Assembly (NCBI GenBank): GCA_900763885.1
Contig: CAAFLY010000202.1
Span: 1 to 32,304, forward strand
DNA from: Clostridia bacterium
Lineage (GTDB): Bacteria > Bacillota > Clostridia > Oscillospirales > CAG-272
DNA length: 32,304 nucleotides
Reading direction: 5' to 3'
Shown here: piece after piece, positions 7,731-16,501 of the stretch
Position numbering within the stretch: position 1 is the stretch's first letter
Layout: the number at the start of each line of letters is the position of its first letter
Notes under the pieces: model-generated
Told to the model about the DNA's origin: nothing
What the model saw: the letters and a program-made list of their open reading frames with translations, nothing else
Database searches by the model: none
Program-made: the position numbers and the translations under genes

Positions 7731-9101
7731 TTACTTATCCTTCCTGCAGCTTTTCACGACCAGTCCGGACAACGCGACCAAACCGATGACGTTCGGGATC
7801 ACCATGAGCTGGTTGAAGGTGTCGGTCAGCTCCCAGACGAGATCGTTGGAGAGGAGGGAGCCGAGGAAGATAAAGAGGATCGCGATGATGGAGTAGACGA
7901 GAGTTGCCTTTTTGCCAAAGAGGTAGACGACATTGATTCTGCCGAAGAGGTTCCAGCCGATGATGGTCGAGAACGCAAAGAAGAGAAGGCAGATTGCGAC
8001 AAAGGCATTGCCGAATGTGGAGCCGAATACGGAGGCAAACGCGGCCTGTGCCATGTTCGTTTTCGCGATTCCGTCCGCACTGCCCGACGCGAGGATACCG
8101 TTTCCGGCGTACAGCGTGGAGATGACGATGAGCGCAGTCATGGTGAGTACGAGGAAGGTATCGATGAACACGCCGATCATGGCGACGACACCTTGATCGT
8201 GCGGCTTATCGACTTTGGCAAGAGCGTGTGCGTGCGGTGTGGAACCCATGCCGGCTTCGTTGGAGAAGAGTCCGCGCTTGACGCCCTGGCCGATGGCGGT
8301 TTTCAATGCGTGACCGATGGAGCCGCCGATGATTGCCTGCGGAAAGAACGCGTATCTGAAGATCATGCCGAAGGTCTCCGGGATGTACCGGAACCGACAG
8401 ACGAGCAGCACCAGACCGCCCAGGAGATAGAAACAGGCCATGATCGGCACAATCTTTTCGGTAAAGGATGCGATTCGGTCTACGCCGCCGATGAAAATAA
8501 AGCTGGCAATCGCCGCGATGATCAGACCTGTGACCCAGCCCGGGATGTGAAACGCGTTTTGGCAGGATTCACTGATGGAGTTCGACTGGACCATACACCC
8601 CATGAAGCCGAGTGCGAGAACGATGGCAATGGCGAAGAAGCCCGCAAGAAATTTTCCGAATTTGCCCTTGAACGCCGTGGTGATGTAGTACACCGGACCG
8701 CCGTGGATGGAACCATCCTCTAAGGTGACGCGGGTTTCCTGTGCGACGACGGCTTCTGCATAGATGGTTGCCATGCCGAAGAAGGCGATGATCCACATCC
8801 AGAAGATCGCACCGGGACCGCCGATCAGGATCGCACCGCACGCACCGACAATGTTGCCGGTACCGACCTGTGCTGCGATTGCCGTGGACAATGCCTGGAA
8901 CGAACTCATGCCGCCATTGCCGGAGCCGCCCTTGAGGGAGAAGTTGCCGAACATTTTTCGCCAGCCTTCGCCAAAGCAGCGCACCTGCACAAAGCGGGTC
9001 TTGATGGTGTAGAAAAGTCCGACGCCGACGAGCAGGACGATGAGAATGTAATCCGAGAGGTACGCGTTGATGGTCTGCACGATTTTGAGTAGGGTATCCA
9101 T
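7731..9101 (-). CDS. AGCS-family Na+/alanine or glycine symporter
   Basis: A 456-residue integral membrane carrier of the alanine-or-glycine:cation symporter family, which brings small neutral amino acids in with Na+. Family marks include GTGNIVGACGAILIGGPG, the motif FWMWIIAFFGMATIYAE, and NEAGMGSTPHAHALA, part of the substrate site. About ten or eleven hydrophobic segments are visible, and the length is typical. GGAGG lies five bases upstream of the ATG. The gene stands alone, with a promoter at 9583-9611, a long structured leader carrying a tandem glycine riboswitch, and its own terminator. This points to glycine, possibly with alanine, as the physiological substrate. The Na+ gradient it needs could come from the V-ATPase encoded nearby. 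The family is certain; the preferred amino acid is an inference from the riboswitch. Confidence 0.93.
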   Translation of the reverse strand: MDTLLKIVQTINAYLSDYILIVLLVGVGLFYTIKTRFVQVRCFGEGWRKMFGNFSLKGGSGNGGMSSFQALSTAIAAQVGTGNIVGACGAILIGGPGAIFWMWIIAFFGMATIYAEAVVAQETRVTLEDGSIHGGPVYYITTAFKGKFGKFLAGFFAIAIVLALGFMGCMVQSNSISESCQNAFHIPGWVTGLIIAAIASFIFIGGVDRIASFTEKIVPIMACFYLLGGLVLLVCRFRYIPETFGMIFRYAFFPQAIIGGSIGHALKTAIGQGVKRGLFSNEAGMGSTPHAHALAKVDKPHDQGVVAMIGVFIDTFLVLTMTALIVISTLYAGNGILASGSADGIAKTNMAQAAFASVFGSTFGNAFVAICLLFFAFSTIIGWNLFGRINVVYLFGKKATLVYSIIAILFIFLGSLLSNDLVWELTDTFNQLMVIPNVIGLVALSGLVVKSCRKDK

Positions 9102-9137
9102 GGAGTCCTCCGATCAGAATAATATAGAATGGAAAAA

Positions 9138-9183
9138 CGAAAAAGAGCCGGGCGCGGCGCAGAAATACGCCATGCCAAGCTCT
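9138..9183 (-). terminator. Possible expression-platform terminator in the glycine-riboswitch leader
   Basis: On the minus strand AGAGC (9183-9179) can pair with GCTCT (9148-9144). A GC-rich inner stem lies between them and a T-run follows at 9144-9138. It lies between the second aptamer and the symporter start, so it could be the switch's terminator. It is about 150 bases from the aptamer, so direct coupling is uncertain. Confidence 0.45.
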
Positions 9184-9334
9184 GGAGAGAAAAACAAAGT
9201 TCCGGTCAGATCCGCACAGAATGATGGGAAAGCTGCCTATGAAAAGCGAAACAACGCTATAGAGCAGCCACGATCCGCAGCATTTGCGCACGATCCGATT
9301 CCGACAAGCCCATGGATCCGGGAATATGGGGTTC

Positions 9335-9575
9335 GCTCTGTCCTTTTGCCTGAGAGATTCAACGATCGCGGTACCTTTTGAACCGGGATTTTTGCCCGTC
9401 GCCGATACCTGCACGATCGTCTTGCACCTTCGGCAGCTGTGTGTACAGCCTTCTCCAGAGAGACGATCCGTTTTCAGTCCTTACACGCAAGCGTGCGCCT
9501 GAGAGTGTTATTCCTTCGGCAGCGGAACCCCGCTTTTTCTGAAAACTTCACCTGTCTGTGCCATAGAAACTATGA
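9335..9575 (-). promoter_or_regulatory. Tandem glycine riboswitch
   Basis: Two glycine aptamers lie in series in the symporter leader. On the minus strand each contains the conserved CTGCCGAAGG core (plus positions 9514-9522 and 9428-9436) and the closing CTCTCAGGC (9505-9497 and 9356-9348). The second aptamer ends with AGGCAAAAGGACAGAGC, a near-consensus ending of the class. The first aptamer spans roughly 9575-9475 and the second roughly 9465-9335. The switch senses glycine and controls the symporter; whether glycine raises or lowers expression cannot be read with confidence. Confidence 0.93.
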
Positions 9576-9582
9576 CTTCCTT

Positions 9583-9611
9583 ATGATACCACATTTTTGC
9601 GGGAATTGCAA
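9583..9611 (-). promoter_or_regulatory. Promoter of the riboswitch-symporter transcript
   Basis: On the minus strand TTGCAA (9611-9606) and TATCAT (9588-9583) are separated by 17 bases. The expected transcript start, near 9576, falls exactly at the 5' edge of the first glycine aptamer, which supports both calls. Confidence 0.8.
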
Positions 9612-9719
9612 TAGGAAAACCAAAAATTATGCGAGGAAATTCATAAAGATGCAAGTCGGGACACGATTCGGACACAAATACAGCTGTGATCGTCGAAAAA
9701 TCACGACTGCATAAGAGAT

Positions 9720-11075
9720 TTACGGACGATCCACTACCCCGACAAAGAGCGGCAGACCGTCGTGCGAGGTAACACCAAAGACAAACGGGCGGTCCAGGGT
9801 GAAATACACCTCCTCATCCGGCGGCTCTACGGCACCGACCACTGGTTCAAACGTGAAGGCGGCTGCCGTCACGCCGTCCTCATCGATGGCGACCCGTGCG
9901 GCGTGCTGCACCTTGCCCAGTGTGATCGGCTCGGGAAAACCCGCATTTCCGTCCGCCAGCATCGGGGAGAAATCGGCGCTTGCACCGAAAACACGCTGTA
10001 TACCGAGCGACTGCCACGACGCGTCCAGCGTACCGTCACAGGAAATATCGAATTTCGGCAGGGACAGATGGACGATCACACGCTTGCTGTCCGTATTCCC
10101 CCCGCCGGAGACAAGAAATGCCGTCCCGTCTCCGTCCGCAAGCAGGGAGGAGGCGTCCACACCCTCGTCCGGCAGAAGGAGCCACATCGTTCCACTCCCC
10201 CGCAGCGACAAGCCGATGGCGGTAAACCGATCCGACCAGTAGTACGACCGGTCGCCGCTCTGCTTCATATACGCGCATTCCACGTCACTCTCCACACCGT
10301 GAAAGATGCCGTTTTCCGTGGCGGACGGGGAGAATTTCGCGGTCCAATGTGCCTGATACGCGCTTGTCGTCACCAGCGAGAAAGCGGTCAGCGGATCCAG
10401 GCATACGTTTTTGGACGATTCCCGCAATAGTCCCCCGGTCTGCGTGTCGATCCAGTCCCGCAGCGCACGGTCGTAATCCGGATCGCCCATCCTCCCCTGA
10501 TAAACGGAGGCAAAATAGTTCTCCGAAAGCGCGGCTATGGCCTCCTCCCGATAACGCAGTGTATCGGACAGCCACAGCGAGCTTGCCGGAATGCTTTTGA
10601 GCGCGCCGTCGTCACAGTAATTCGCCATCCAGACCGCGTGCGCGTTGTCGCGAAGCGCATCGGGACGGTCGATGTGTGCGGCGGAGAGGATCTCGTCTCT
10701 GGTTTCGCCGCCCGTGACCTCGGCAAGCATCGCGAGCGCGATATACGTGTTGACCGGCGCGAGCACACGGTTGTACGGCGGATTTGTTTCATCCGAGCAA
10801 TCGAAAAACGACGCGATCACATCGACAAGGTATGCTTGCGGTGCCTGTGCGTATCCCTCCGGCTGCTCTCGTTGTCGTCTGCGATCGGCAAGCCACGGCT
10901 CGTGGACCCTGTCATACGCGTCATTGTCATGCATACCGCTTGGTCGAATATAATCCCGCGGCTGCGGACATGGCGCCATTTCCGGATAGAGCGCGCCGGA
11001 TACGAGATATTTCTCCGACCGTGCGGCACATCCGACAAGCAGCAGAGCAAGCGCCAGTGCAAGCAGTTTTTTCAT
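9720..11075 (-). CDS. Lipoprotein serpin (serine protease inhibitor)
   Basis: A 451-residue serpin with a lipoprotein signal (LVGC, Cys16), so it should sit on the outer surface. A 60-70-residue linker follows, then the serpin core with VLAPVNTYIALAMLAEVTGG and ETRDEIL near the start. The C-terminal DRPFVFGV motif is also conserved. The hinge DEDGVTAAAFT (Gly401 at P15) keeps the small residues that inhibitory serpins need, but has Val rather than Thr or Ser at P14. Counting from the hinge puts P1 near Ala415 and P1' at Val416, suggesting elastase- or subtilisin-like targets; the exact bond is uncertain because the loop is three or four residues longer than in alpha-1-antitrypsin. The ATG at 11075 has GGAGG eight bases upstream. 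Related commensal serpins (Bifidobacterium, Eubacterium siraeum) block host or microbial proteases. Confidence 0.92.
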   Translation of the reverse strand: MKKLLALALALLLVGCAARSEKYLVSGALYPEMAPCPQPRDYIRPSGMHDNDAYDRVHEPWLADRRRQREQPEGYAQAPQAYLVDVIASFFDCSDETNPPYNRVLAPVNTYIALAMLAEVTGGETRDEILSAAHIDRPDALRDNAHAVWMANYCDDGALKSIPASSLWLSDTLRYREEAIAALSENYFASVYQGRMGDPDYDRALRDWIDTQTGGLLRESSKNVCLDPLTAFSLVTTSAYQAHWTAKFSPSATENGIFHGVESDVECAYMKQSGDRSYYWSDRFTAIGLSLRGSGTMWLLLPDEGVDASSLLADGDGTAFLVSGGGNTDSKRVIVHLSLPKFDISCDGTLDASWQSLGIQRVFGASADFSPMLADGNAGFPEPITLGKVQHAARVAIDEDGVTAAAFTFEPVVGAVEPPDEEVYFTLDRPFVFGVTSHDGLPLFVGVVDRP

Positions 11076-11165
11076 GATGTACACCTCCGTAGAATAGGCT
11101 GCCCTGTGGTACTATCAAAATAGACGAAAAACCATGCGGAAAAGTTCCCGAAATCCGAGAAATCA

Positions 11166-11199
11166 TAGAAAAAATACGGCACATTTCTGCACCGTATTT
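11166..11199 (-). terminator. Intrinsic terminator of the ntp operon
   Basis: AAATACGG (11199-11192 read on the minus strand) pairs perfectly with CCGTATTT (11179-11172), and six T run through the base of the stem and beyond. It lies 11 bases after the ntpD stop codon and marks the end of the V-ATPase transcript. Confidence 0.88.
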
Positions 11200-11209
11200 C
11201 TATATGGGG

Positions 11210-11896
11210 TTATGCCGGAGCTTCCTCTTCCTCCGCTTCCTCGTCCTCTGCGTGACGTGCGGCAAGCTGTTCTGCGATCATCATGTCCTTGACCTTCATC
11301 AGCCGGGTCTGCGTGCTGCGCTCATTTTCGTCGAGCTTCATGGAGATCCGGTGGATGGCTTCCTCGTACTGCGGGATCATGATGTATTCAAGCGCATTCA
11401 CACGGCGGCGGGTGCGTTCGATCTCGGCACAGAGCAAGCAGGCGGATTTTTCCAGCTGCGCCAGCCGGACGAGATCGCCTGCGGTCGCGCACACAGCGTC
11501 CACGGCGTTGTCCATGGCGCCGGACGTGAACGCAAAGCCATACCCGGGACCGGCGGATTCCGCGTTTGCCTCGTAATGGAATTCCGGGACGATGACACTC
11601 ATGCGGTTCTGCTCCGAAACGGTCAGCTGTCCGGCAGCGGTCGGCAGCATCAGCGCTTCATGGAGCATACGCATATCGTTTTCTGCGGCGGATTCCGACA
11701 GACCGCGCGTGACGTCGGCAAAACTGACGCACAGCGACGCGCGCAGCTCCTTGGCTTCACGAACGATGTCGAGAAATTCCTTCATCAGCTCGTCCCGCTT
11801 GTCCTTGAGGAGCTTGTGACCGCGGCGCGCCGTTGTGAGCTTTGCCTTGAGCTTTTTCAGCTCCATTCTGGTGGGATTCACCTGTATTTGCGCCAC
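11210..11896 (-). CDS. ntpD: V-type ATPase subunit D (central stalk)
   Basis: A 228-residue protein, the usual size for the rotor shaft subunit. It turns inside the A3B3 head and, with subunit F, links ATP hydrolysis to rotation of the membrane ring. The N-terminus VNPTRMELKKLKAKL and the region near RGHKLLKDKRDEL are diagnostic. The rest is two long coiled-coil helices (about residues 5-75 and 120-200), with a Glu-rich tail. The start is a GTG, with GGAGGG seven bases upstream, twelve bases after the ntpB stop. It is the last gene before the operon terminator. Confidence 0.95.
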   Translation of the reverse strand: MAQIQVNPTRMELKKLKAKLTTARRGHKLLKDKRDELMKEFLDIVREAKELRASLCVSFADVTRGLSESAAENDMRMLHEALMLPTAAGQLTVSEQNRMSVIVPEFHYEANAESAGPGYGFAFTSGAMDNAVDAVCATAGDLVRLAQLEKSACLLCAEIERTRRRVNALEYIMIPQYEEAIHRISMKLDENERSTQTRLMKVKDMMIAEQLAARHAEDEEAEEEEAPA

Positions 11897-11908
11897 AGCG
11901 ATCCCTCC

Positions 11909-13288
11909 TTATTTCTCGACCGGCCAGTATTTGTCCAGAATAGCCGGCTTGATTCGCTTCATTTCACTGCGCGGCAGGATTTTGAGCAGCTCCCAGCCGA
12001 TGTCGAGCGTTTCCTCGATGGAGCGGTTCTCGTAGAAGCCCTGGTTGATGTACCGCGCCTCAAACGCGTCGGCAAACTTTGCGTATAGTCTGTCCACGGG
12101 CGTCAGAGCGGCTTCCCCAAGCACCACCATCAGCTCCTTGGCTTCACGACCGCGCGCGTAGCTGGAGAAGAGCTGGTTCATGGTATTTGCGTGATCCTCA
12201 CGAGTCTTTCCGGCGCCGATGCCCTTGTCCTTCAGTCGGGAGAGAGAGGGCAGCACATCGACAGGCGGCATATAGCCCTTGCGGTACATTTCGCGCGAGA
12301 GGATGATCTGTCCCTCGGTGATATAGCCGGTCAGGTCGGGGATCGGGTGGGTCTTGTCGTCCTCGGGCATGGTCAGGATCGGGATCATCGTGATCGAGCC
12401 GTCGCTGCCCTCTTTACGGCCGGCACGCTCGTACATGGTCGCAAGGTCGGTGTAGAGGTAGCCGGGATAGCCGCGCCGTCCGGGAACCTCCTTCCGTGCC
12501 GCAGACACCTCACGCAGCGCCTCCGCGTAGTTCGTGATGTCCGTGATGATGACAAGCACGTGCATATTGCATTCGAACGCGAGATATTCGGCGGCGGTCA
12601 GAGCCATACGGGGTGCGGATATACGCTCAATGGCGGGGTCGGACGCGAGGTTGACAAACAGCACCGTGCGGTCGATGGCGCCGGTTTTCTTAAAGTCGGA
12701 GATGAAAAAGTCCGCTTCCTCGTAGGTGATGCCGACAGCGGCGAATACCACGGCGAACTGAGACGCACCGTCCCCGCGCACTGTAGCCTGACGTGCGATC
12801 TGTGCGGCGAGATTGGCGTGCGGCAGACCGGAGCCGGAGAAGATCGGCAGCTTCTGACCGCGCACGAGGGTGTTCAGACCGTCGATGGTGGAAACGCCGG
12901 TCTGGATGAACTCGTTCGGATAATTGCGCGCCGCGGGATTGATCGGGGAGCCGTTGATGTCGGGCATTGCCTCGGGGATAAGCTTCGGACCGCCGTCGAT
13001 GGGTTCGCCCATGCCGGAGAATACGCGGCCGAGCATATCGCGCGATACCGGCAGACGCAGGCTGTGGCCCGTGAAGCGTACCTTGGAGTGTGCGAGGTTG
13101 ATGCCCTGCGACGGTTCGAACAGCTGTACAAGCACATTGGAGCCATTGACCTCAAGCACACGGCATCGCCGGATCTCACCGTTTGGCAGCTCGATTTCGC
13201 CCAGCTCGTCGAATTTCACGCCGTCCACCTTGCGTACCAGCATCAGAGGACCGGCGACTTCTTCTATCGTTTTATATTCACGAATCAT
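11909..13288 (-). CDS. ntpB: V-type ATPase subunit B (regulatory head subunit)
   Basis: A 459-residue non-catalytic subunit that alternates with A in the hexameric head. It has the degenerate nucleotide loop SGSGLPHANLAAQIARQA instead of a true Walker A, as expected. The arginine-finger region PSLSRLKDKGIGAGKTREDH is intact and reaches into the catalytic site of subunit A. The N-terminal beta-barrel reads EEVAGPLMLV. The length matches Enterococcus NtpB. The ATG lies 17 bases after the ntpA stop, with an AAAGGATAGG-type site upstream. Confidence 0.97.
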   Translation of the reverse strand: MIREYKTIEEVAGPLMLVRKVDGVKFDELGEIELPNGEIRRCRVLEVNGSNVLVQLFEPSQGINLAHSKVRFTGHSLRLPVSRDMLGRVFSGMGEPIDGGPKLIPEAMPDINGSPINPAARNYPNEFIQTGVSTIDGLNTLVRGQKLPIFSGSGLPHANLAAQIARQATVRGDGASQFAVVFAAVGITYEEADFFISDFKKTGAIDRTVLFVNLASDPAIERISAPRMALTAAEYLAFECNMHVLVIITDITNYAEALREVSAARKEVPGRRGYPGYLYTDLATMYERAGRKEGSDGSITMIPILTMPEDDKTHPIPDLTGYITEGQIILSREMYRKGYMPPVDVLPSLSRLKDKGIGAGKTREDHANTMNQLFSSYARGREAKELMVVLGEAALTPVDRLYAKFADAFEARYINQGFYENRSIEETLDIGWELLKILPRSEMKRIKPAILDKYWPVEK

Positions 13289-13305
13289 TGCGCACCTATC
13301 CTTTC

Positions 13306-15066
13306 TTATACCAGAGCGGCAAGCTCACGGTCGATGGCGCCGCGGATCTCGGCAAATACCGCCTTGTATTCCGCTTCAGGCACGTTCTTGGCACGACCGA
13401 TCTGTTCTCTTGCGTCTAAAACGGCGATCTTTTCAATATCCGCGCCTTTTTTGAGCGCTTCCAGAGCCTGTGCGCGGAAATAGAAGATGAGGGATACCAT
13501 ATCGCACTGCTTTTGGAGAGAGCAGTACGCGTCGTCCGGGTTGAAGGCGTCCTGCTGCAGGAAGTCCTCACGAAGGCTGCGCGCGACCTCAAGGGTCAGT
13601 CTGTCCTCCGGCGAGAGCGCATCCACGCCGACGAGCTTGACGATCTCATCCAGCTCCGCTTCCGCCTGCAGTACACGGGAGATTTCCTTTGTCTGCTCCG
13701 TCCATTTCGGATCGACATTCGCGGTGTACCAGCCCTCCAGACGGTCGCGGTACAGGGAATAGGAGGTCAGCCAGTTGATGGCAGGGAAGTGACGGCGGTA
13801 GGCGAGATTGGCGTCCAGTCCCCAGAATACCTTGACGATACGCATCGTCGCCTGGGAGACCGGCTCGGAAATGTCGCCGCCCGGAGGAGATACCGCGCCG
13901 ATCGCGGACAGAGCGCCCTCACGTCCGTCGGAGCCGATGCAGATGACGGAACCGGCGCGTTCGTAGAACTGTGCAAGGCGGGAGGTCAGATAGGCGGGGT
14001 AGCCCTCGTCACCGGGCATTTCCTCAAGACGACCGCTCATTTCACGGAGCGCCTCGGCCCAGCGGGAGGTAGAGTCCGCAATGACGGCGACCTTCATACC
14101 CATATCGCGGAAATACTCGGCGATGGTGATGCCGGTGTAAATGGAAGCCTCCCGTGCCGCGACGGGCATATCGGAGGTGTTTGCGATGAGGATCGTTCTC
14201 TGCATCAGGGATTTGCCGGTACGCGGGTCGGTGATCTCCGGGAACTCGCGCAGAACGTCCGTCATTTCGTTGCCGCGCTCTCCGCAGCCGATGTAGACCA
14301 CGAGATCCACGTTGCTCCACTTGGCAAGCTGATGCTGTACGACCGTTTTGCCGGAACCGAACGGACCGGGAACGCACGCCGTACCGCCCATGGCGATCGG
14401 GAACAGCGAATCCACGGTGCGCTGACCGGTGATCATGGGAATATCCGGCGGCAGCTTCTTCGCGTACGGACGGGAACGGCGGACCGGCCAGCGCTGCAGC
14501 ATGGTCATGGAGACCTTTGTGCCGTCCTCCGCGGTGATCACGCCGATCTCGTCGGTAACGGTATATTCGCCGGTGAGCATATGGTCGATGGTGCCGACGA
14601 CGCCGACGGGGACCATGATCCGGTGGCGGATGACCTCCGTTTCGTCCACATAGCCGACAATATCACCGCCGGTCACACGGTCGCCGGGCTTGGCTGTCGC
14701 GTGGAAGGACCACTTTTTTTCGCGATCCAGCGCGGGCAGGTCGATACCCTTTGTGATATTGGCGCCCGCGGCTTCCTTCATCCGTTCAAGAGGCCGCTCG
14801 ATGCCGTCGTAAATATTGGTGATGAGTCCGGGTCCGAGTTCTACGGAAAGCGGTGCGCCGGTTGTGACGACAATGTCGCCTCTGCCCAGCCCCGCGGTTT
14901 CCTCGTAGACCTGAATGGACGCGCGGTCGCCGTGCATTTCGATGATTTCGCCGATCAGTCGGTTTTCGCCAACGCGCACCACGTCGAACATATTGGCTTC
15001 CCGCATTCCCTCGGCGATGACCAGCGGACCGGAGATTTTGACGATCTTTCCTGTAACGTCAATCAT
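13306..15066 (-). CDS. ntpA: V-type ATPase catalytic subunit A
   Basis: A 586-residue catalytic subunit that binds and splits ATP in the peripheral head. The Walker A loop is GPFGSGKT at residues 234-241, and the catalytic glutamate lies in the CGERGNEM motif downstream. The N-terminal barrel starts with GKIVKISGPLVIAEGM, and the non-homologous insert typical of A subunits (about residues 110-190) is present, which separates it from F-type beta. The ATG at 15066 fits the family, but its nearest good site, AAAGG, is about 13 bases away, an unusually long gap. A GGCATATGCC palindrome (15090-15099) lies in the short space after ntpG. Confidence 0.97.
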   Translation of the reverse strand: MIDVTGKIVKISGPLVIAEGMREANMFDVVRVGENRLIGEIIEMHGDRASIQVYEETAGLGRGDIVVTTGAPLSVELGPGLITNIYDGIERPLERMKEAAGANITKGIDLPALDREKKWSFHATAKPGDRVTGGDIVGYVDETEVIRHRIMVPVGVVGTIDHMLTGEYTVTDEIGVITAEDGTKVSMTMLQRWPVRRSRPYAKKLPPDIPMITGQRTVDSLFPIAMGGTACVPGPFGSGKTVVQHQLAKWSNVDLVVYIGCGERGNEMTDVLREFPEITDPRTGKSLMQRTILIANTSDMPVAAREASIYTGITIAEYFRDMGMKVAVIADSTSRWAEALREMSGRLEEMPGDEGYPAYLTSRLAQFYERAGSVICIGSDGREGALSAIGAVSPPGGDISEPVSQATMRIVKVFWGLDANLAYRRHFPAINWLTSYSLYRDRLEGWYTANVDPKWTEQTKEISRVLQAEAELDEIVKLVGVDALSPEDRLTLEVARSLREDFLQQDAFNPDDAYCSLQKQCDMVSLIFYFRAQALEALKKGADIEKIAVLDAREQIGRAKNVPEAEYKAVFAEIRGAIDRELAALV

Positions 15067-15129
15067 ATTGATCGATTAACCTTTCCCAAGGCATATGCCC
15101 TGTAGTGTATCCATAATGGGTATCGCGCG

Positions 15130-15438
15130 TCAGTCCTTGAAGAGAATGTCCGCGCCGACTGCCCGTTCCACGTATTTTTTCAGATTCCGCATCCCGATAC
15201 CGCCATCCGCTTCCGGCAGCGGCAGAATCGCGGGCGTCACCATACCGTCGTAAACGGCGATTTCCGCGCTGAGCGCGTCCGCGTAAACGGGGGATAAAAA
15301 GAGAATCGCGCATTCCCCGGCGGCTTTTTGCAGGGCGGCGGCGGCTTCCGCGGTGTCCTCTGCTTCGTATACGGCAAATCCGGCGGCAAGGAACGTCATG
15401 ACCTCACCGCGCGGTCCGATCACGCCGATTTTAGACAT
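15130..15438 (-). CDS. ntpG: V-type ATPase subunit F (NtpG)
   Basis: A 102-residue protein starting SKIGVIGPRGEVMTFLAAGF, the standard N-terminus of the small Rossmann-like F subunit. It binds subunit D in the central rotor and helps regulate activity. The start codon overlaps the end of ntpC by eight bases (ATGTCTAA), so the two are probably translationally coupled. Size and position match ntpG of the Enterococcus operon. Confidence 0.92.
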   Translation of the reverse strand: MSKIGVIGPRGEVMTFLAAGFAVYEAEDTAEAAAALQKAAGECAILFLSPVYADALSAEIAVYDGMVTPAILPLPEADGGIGMRNLKKYVERAVGADILFKD

Positions 15439-16426
15439 AATCCACCCGTGTCCTTTCCCGGATCTCCTCCGGCTTCAAACCGGCATACAGACCCGCTTCG
15501 ATGAGACGGCAGTTTTTGATCTCCGCCTCGCGTATCAGAAGGAACCAGAACGGGATCTCCACGCCGAACGCCTGAAACCGCAGATCCGCAAAGAGCCGAT
15601 AGGCGTAGTTGTCAAACGCACCGTCCGGCGGCTTGCGGTCGGAGAGCACCTTTGTCAAAAGCGCCCGCAGCGCGTCGTCCTCGAGCACATCGGCAAGCGC
15701 CTCATAATCGCGCACACTGCCGTCCTCGGCGAAGAAAAGAGCAAGCGGCAGCGTACCGCCGGGAACATATGCCCGTTTCATCAGGGCGGAGGCGGTCTCC
15801 GGCGCTGCATGACCGGCGGCAAGACGCTGTGCGGTCTGTAGGTTCGTCAGATCGGCACGTGCGGCGGCATAGCGGACAAAGAGCGGCACGCTGTACTTCT
15901 CCACGTTGTCCGCAATATCGGCAAAGCAGGCGCGGTCCAGCGTCAGATCGATGACGCGCACCTCCCCGGTTTTCGCGTAGGTATCGCGCGCCTCCACATA
16001 TGCTTCAGCCATATGCGCGGGGATCCCCGTGAAATCCTCCTCCGCCAGCCGTTCGGTGAGACCGTCGACGGGAAAGGTGCCGCAGCGGAAGTACAGTTCG
16101 CTGTAATCCTTACCCAAAATGGAGGCCTTGAGCGCGACCTTGAGGTTGCTGCAATCGTATTTGTACAATAGAAAATGGTAGATCTCCGGCTCCGGCACCG
16201 CGTTTTGGACCAGCGCGACCGCGTGATCAAGCGCATGACGCAGCGCGTCCTCCAGGGTGTCGGGAGCGTCTCCCTCCTCCAGAAAGCCGAGATCGACGAC
16301 AGCGGCAAGCAGAGCGGGGACACTGCGGCATTCGACCAGCCGATCCATACGCGCACGTGCCGTATCCTTGCCCTCCGCGGCACGGATTTTGGCACTCGCG
16401 TACATATATTCCGTATCTTTTATCAT
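15431..16426 (-). CDS. ntpC: V-type ATPase subunit C/d (NtpC)
   Basis: A 331-residue subunit that caps the membrane ring and seats the central stalk. The sequence begins IKDTEYMYASAKIRAAEGK, typical of the family, and continues with repeated helical segments such as EIYHFLLYKYDCSNLKVALK. The ATG at 16426 is chosen because GGAG lies six bases upstream; a longer frame to 16474 would run over the intergenic hairpin at 16451-16470. The stop codon overlaps the ntpG start. Confidence 0.93.
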   Translation of the reverse strand: MIKDTEYMYASAKIRAAEGKDTARARMDRLVECRSVPALLAAVVDLGFLEEGDAPDTLEDALRHALDHAVALVQNAVPEPEIYHFLLYKYDCSNLKVALKASILGKDYSELYFRCGTFPVDGLTERLAEEDFTGIPAHMAEAYVEARDTYAKTGEVRVIDLTLDRACFADIADNVEKYSVPLFVRYAAARADLTNLQTAQRLAAGHAAPETASALMKRAYVPGGTLPLALFFAEDGSVRDYEALADVLEDDALRALLTKVLSDRKPPDGAFDNYAYRLFADLRFQAFGVEIPFWFLLIREAEIKNCRLIEAGLYAGLKPEEIRERTRVDYV

Positions 16427-16450
16427 ATCTGTCTCCGTATCTGAGAAGGT

Positions 16451-16470
16451 CCGCACACCGCTATGTGCGG
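16451..16470 (-). other. Intergenic hairpin between ntpE and ntpC
   Basis: CCGCACA and TGTGCGG form a perfect seven-base stem with a six-base loop in the 75-base gap between ntpE and ntpC. No T-tract follows, so it is not a classic terminator. It may tune RNA stability within the operon. Confidence 0.55.
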
Positions 16471-16501
16471 TCACAGACTTTCCCGAGCATTGTGCCGGTG
16501 G

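Noticed and set aside
7575..8723. A 382-residue open frame on the plus strand, very rich in Asp and Glu
   Set aside because: It is the mirror of the AGCS membrane protein; the acidic bias is the complement of hydrophobic codons.
9663..9719. A weak hairpin after the serpin gene
   Set aside because: The stem has mismatches and no T-tract follows, so a terminator call is not supported.
12191..13483. A 430-residue open frame on the plus strand
   Set aside because: It is antisense to ntpB and the end of ntpA and has no credible ribosome binding site.
13513..15105. A 530-residue open frame on the plus strand
   Set aside because: It is the mirror of ntpA, which has clear catalytic motifs. Its translation has no recognisable domain and a composition typical of antisense frames in GC-rich genes.
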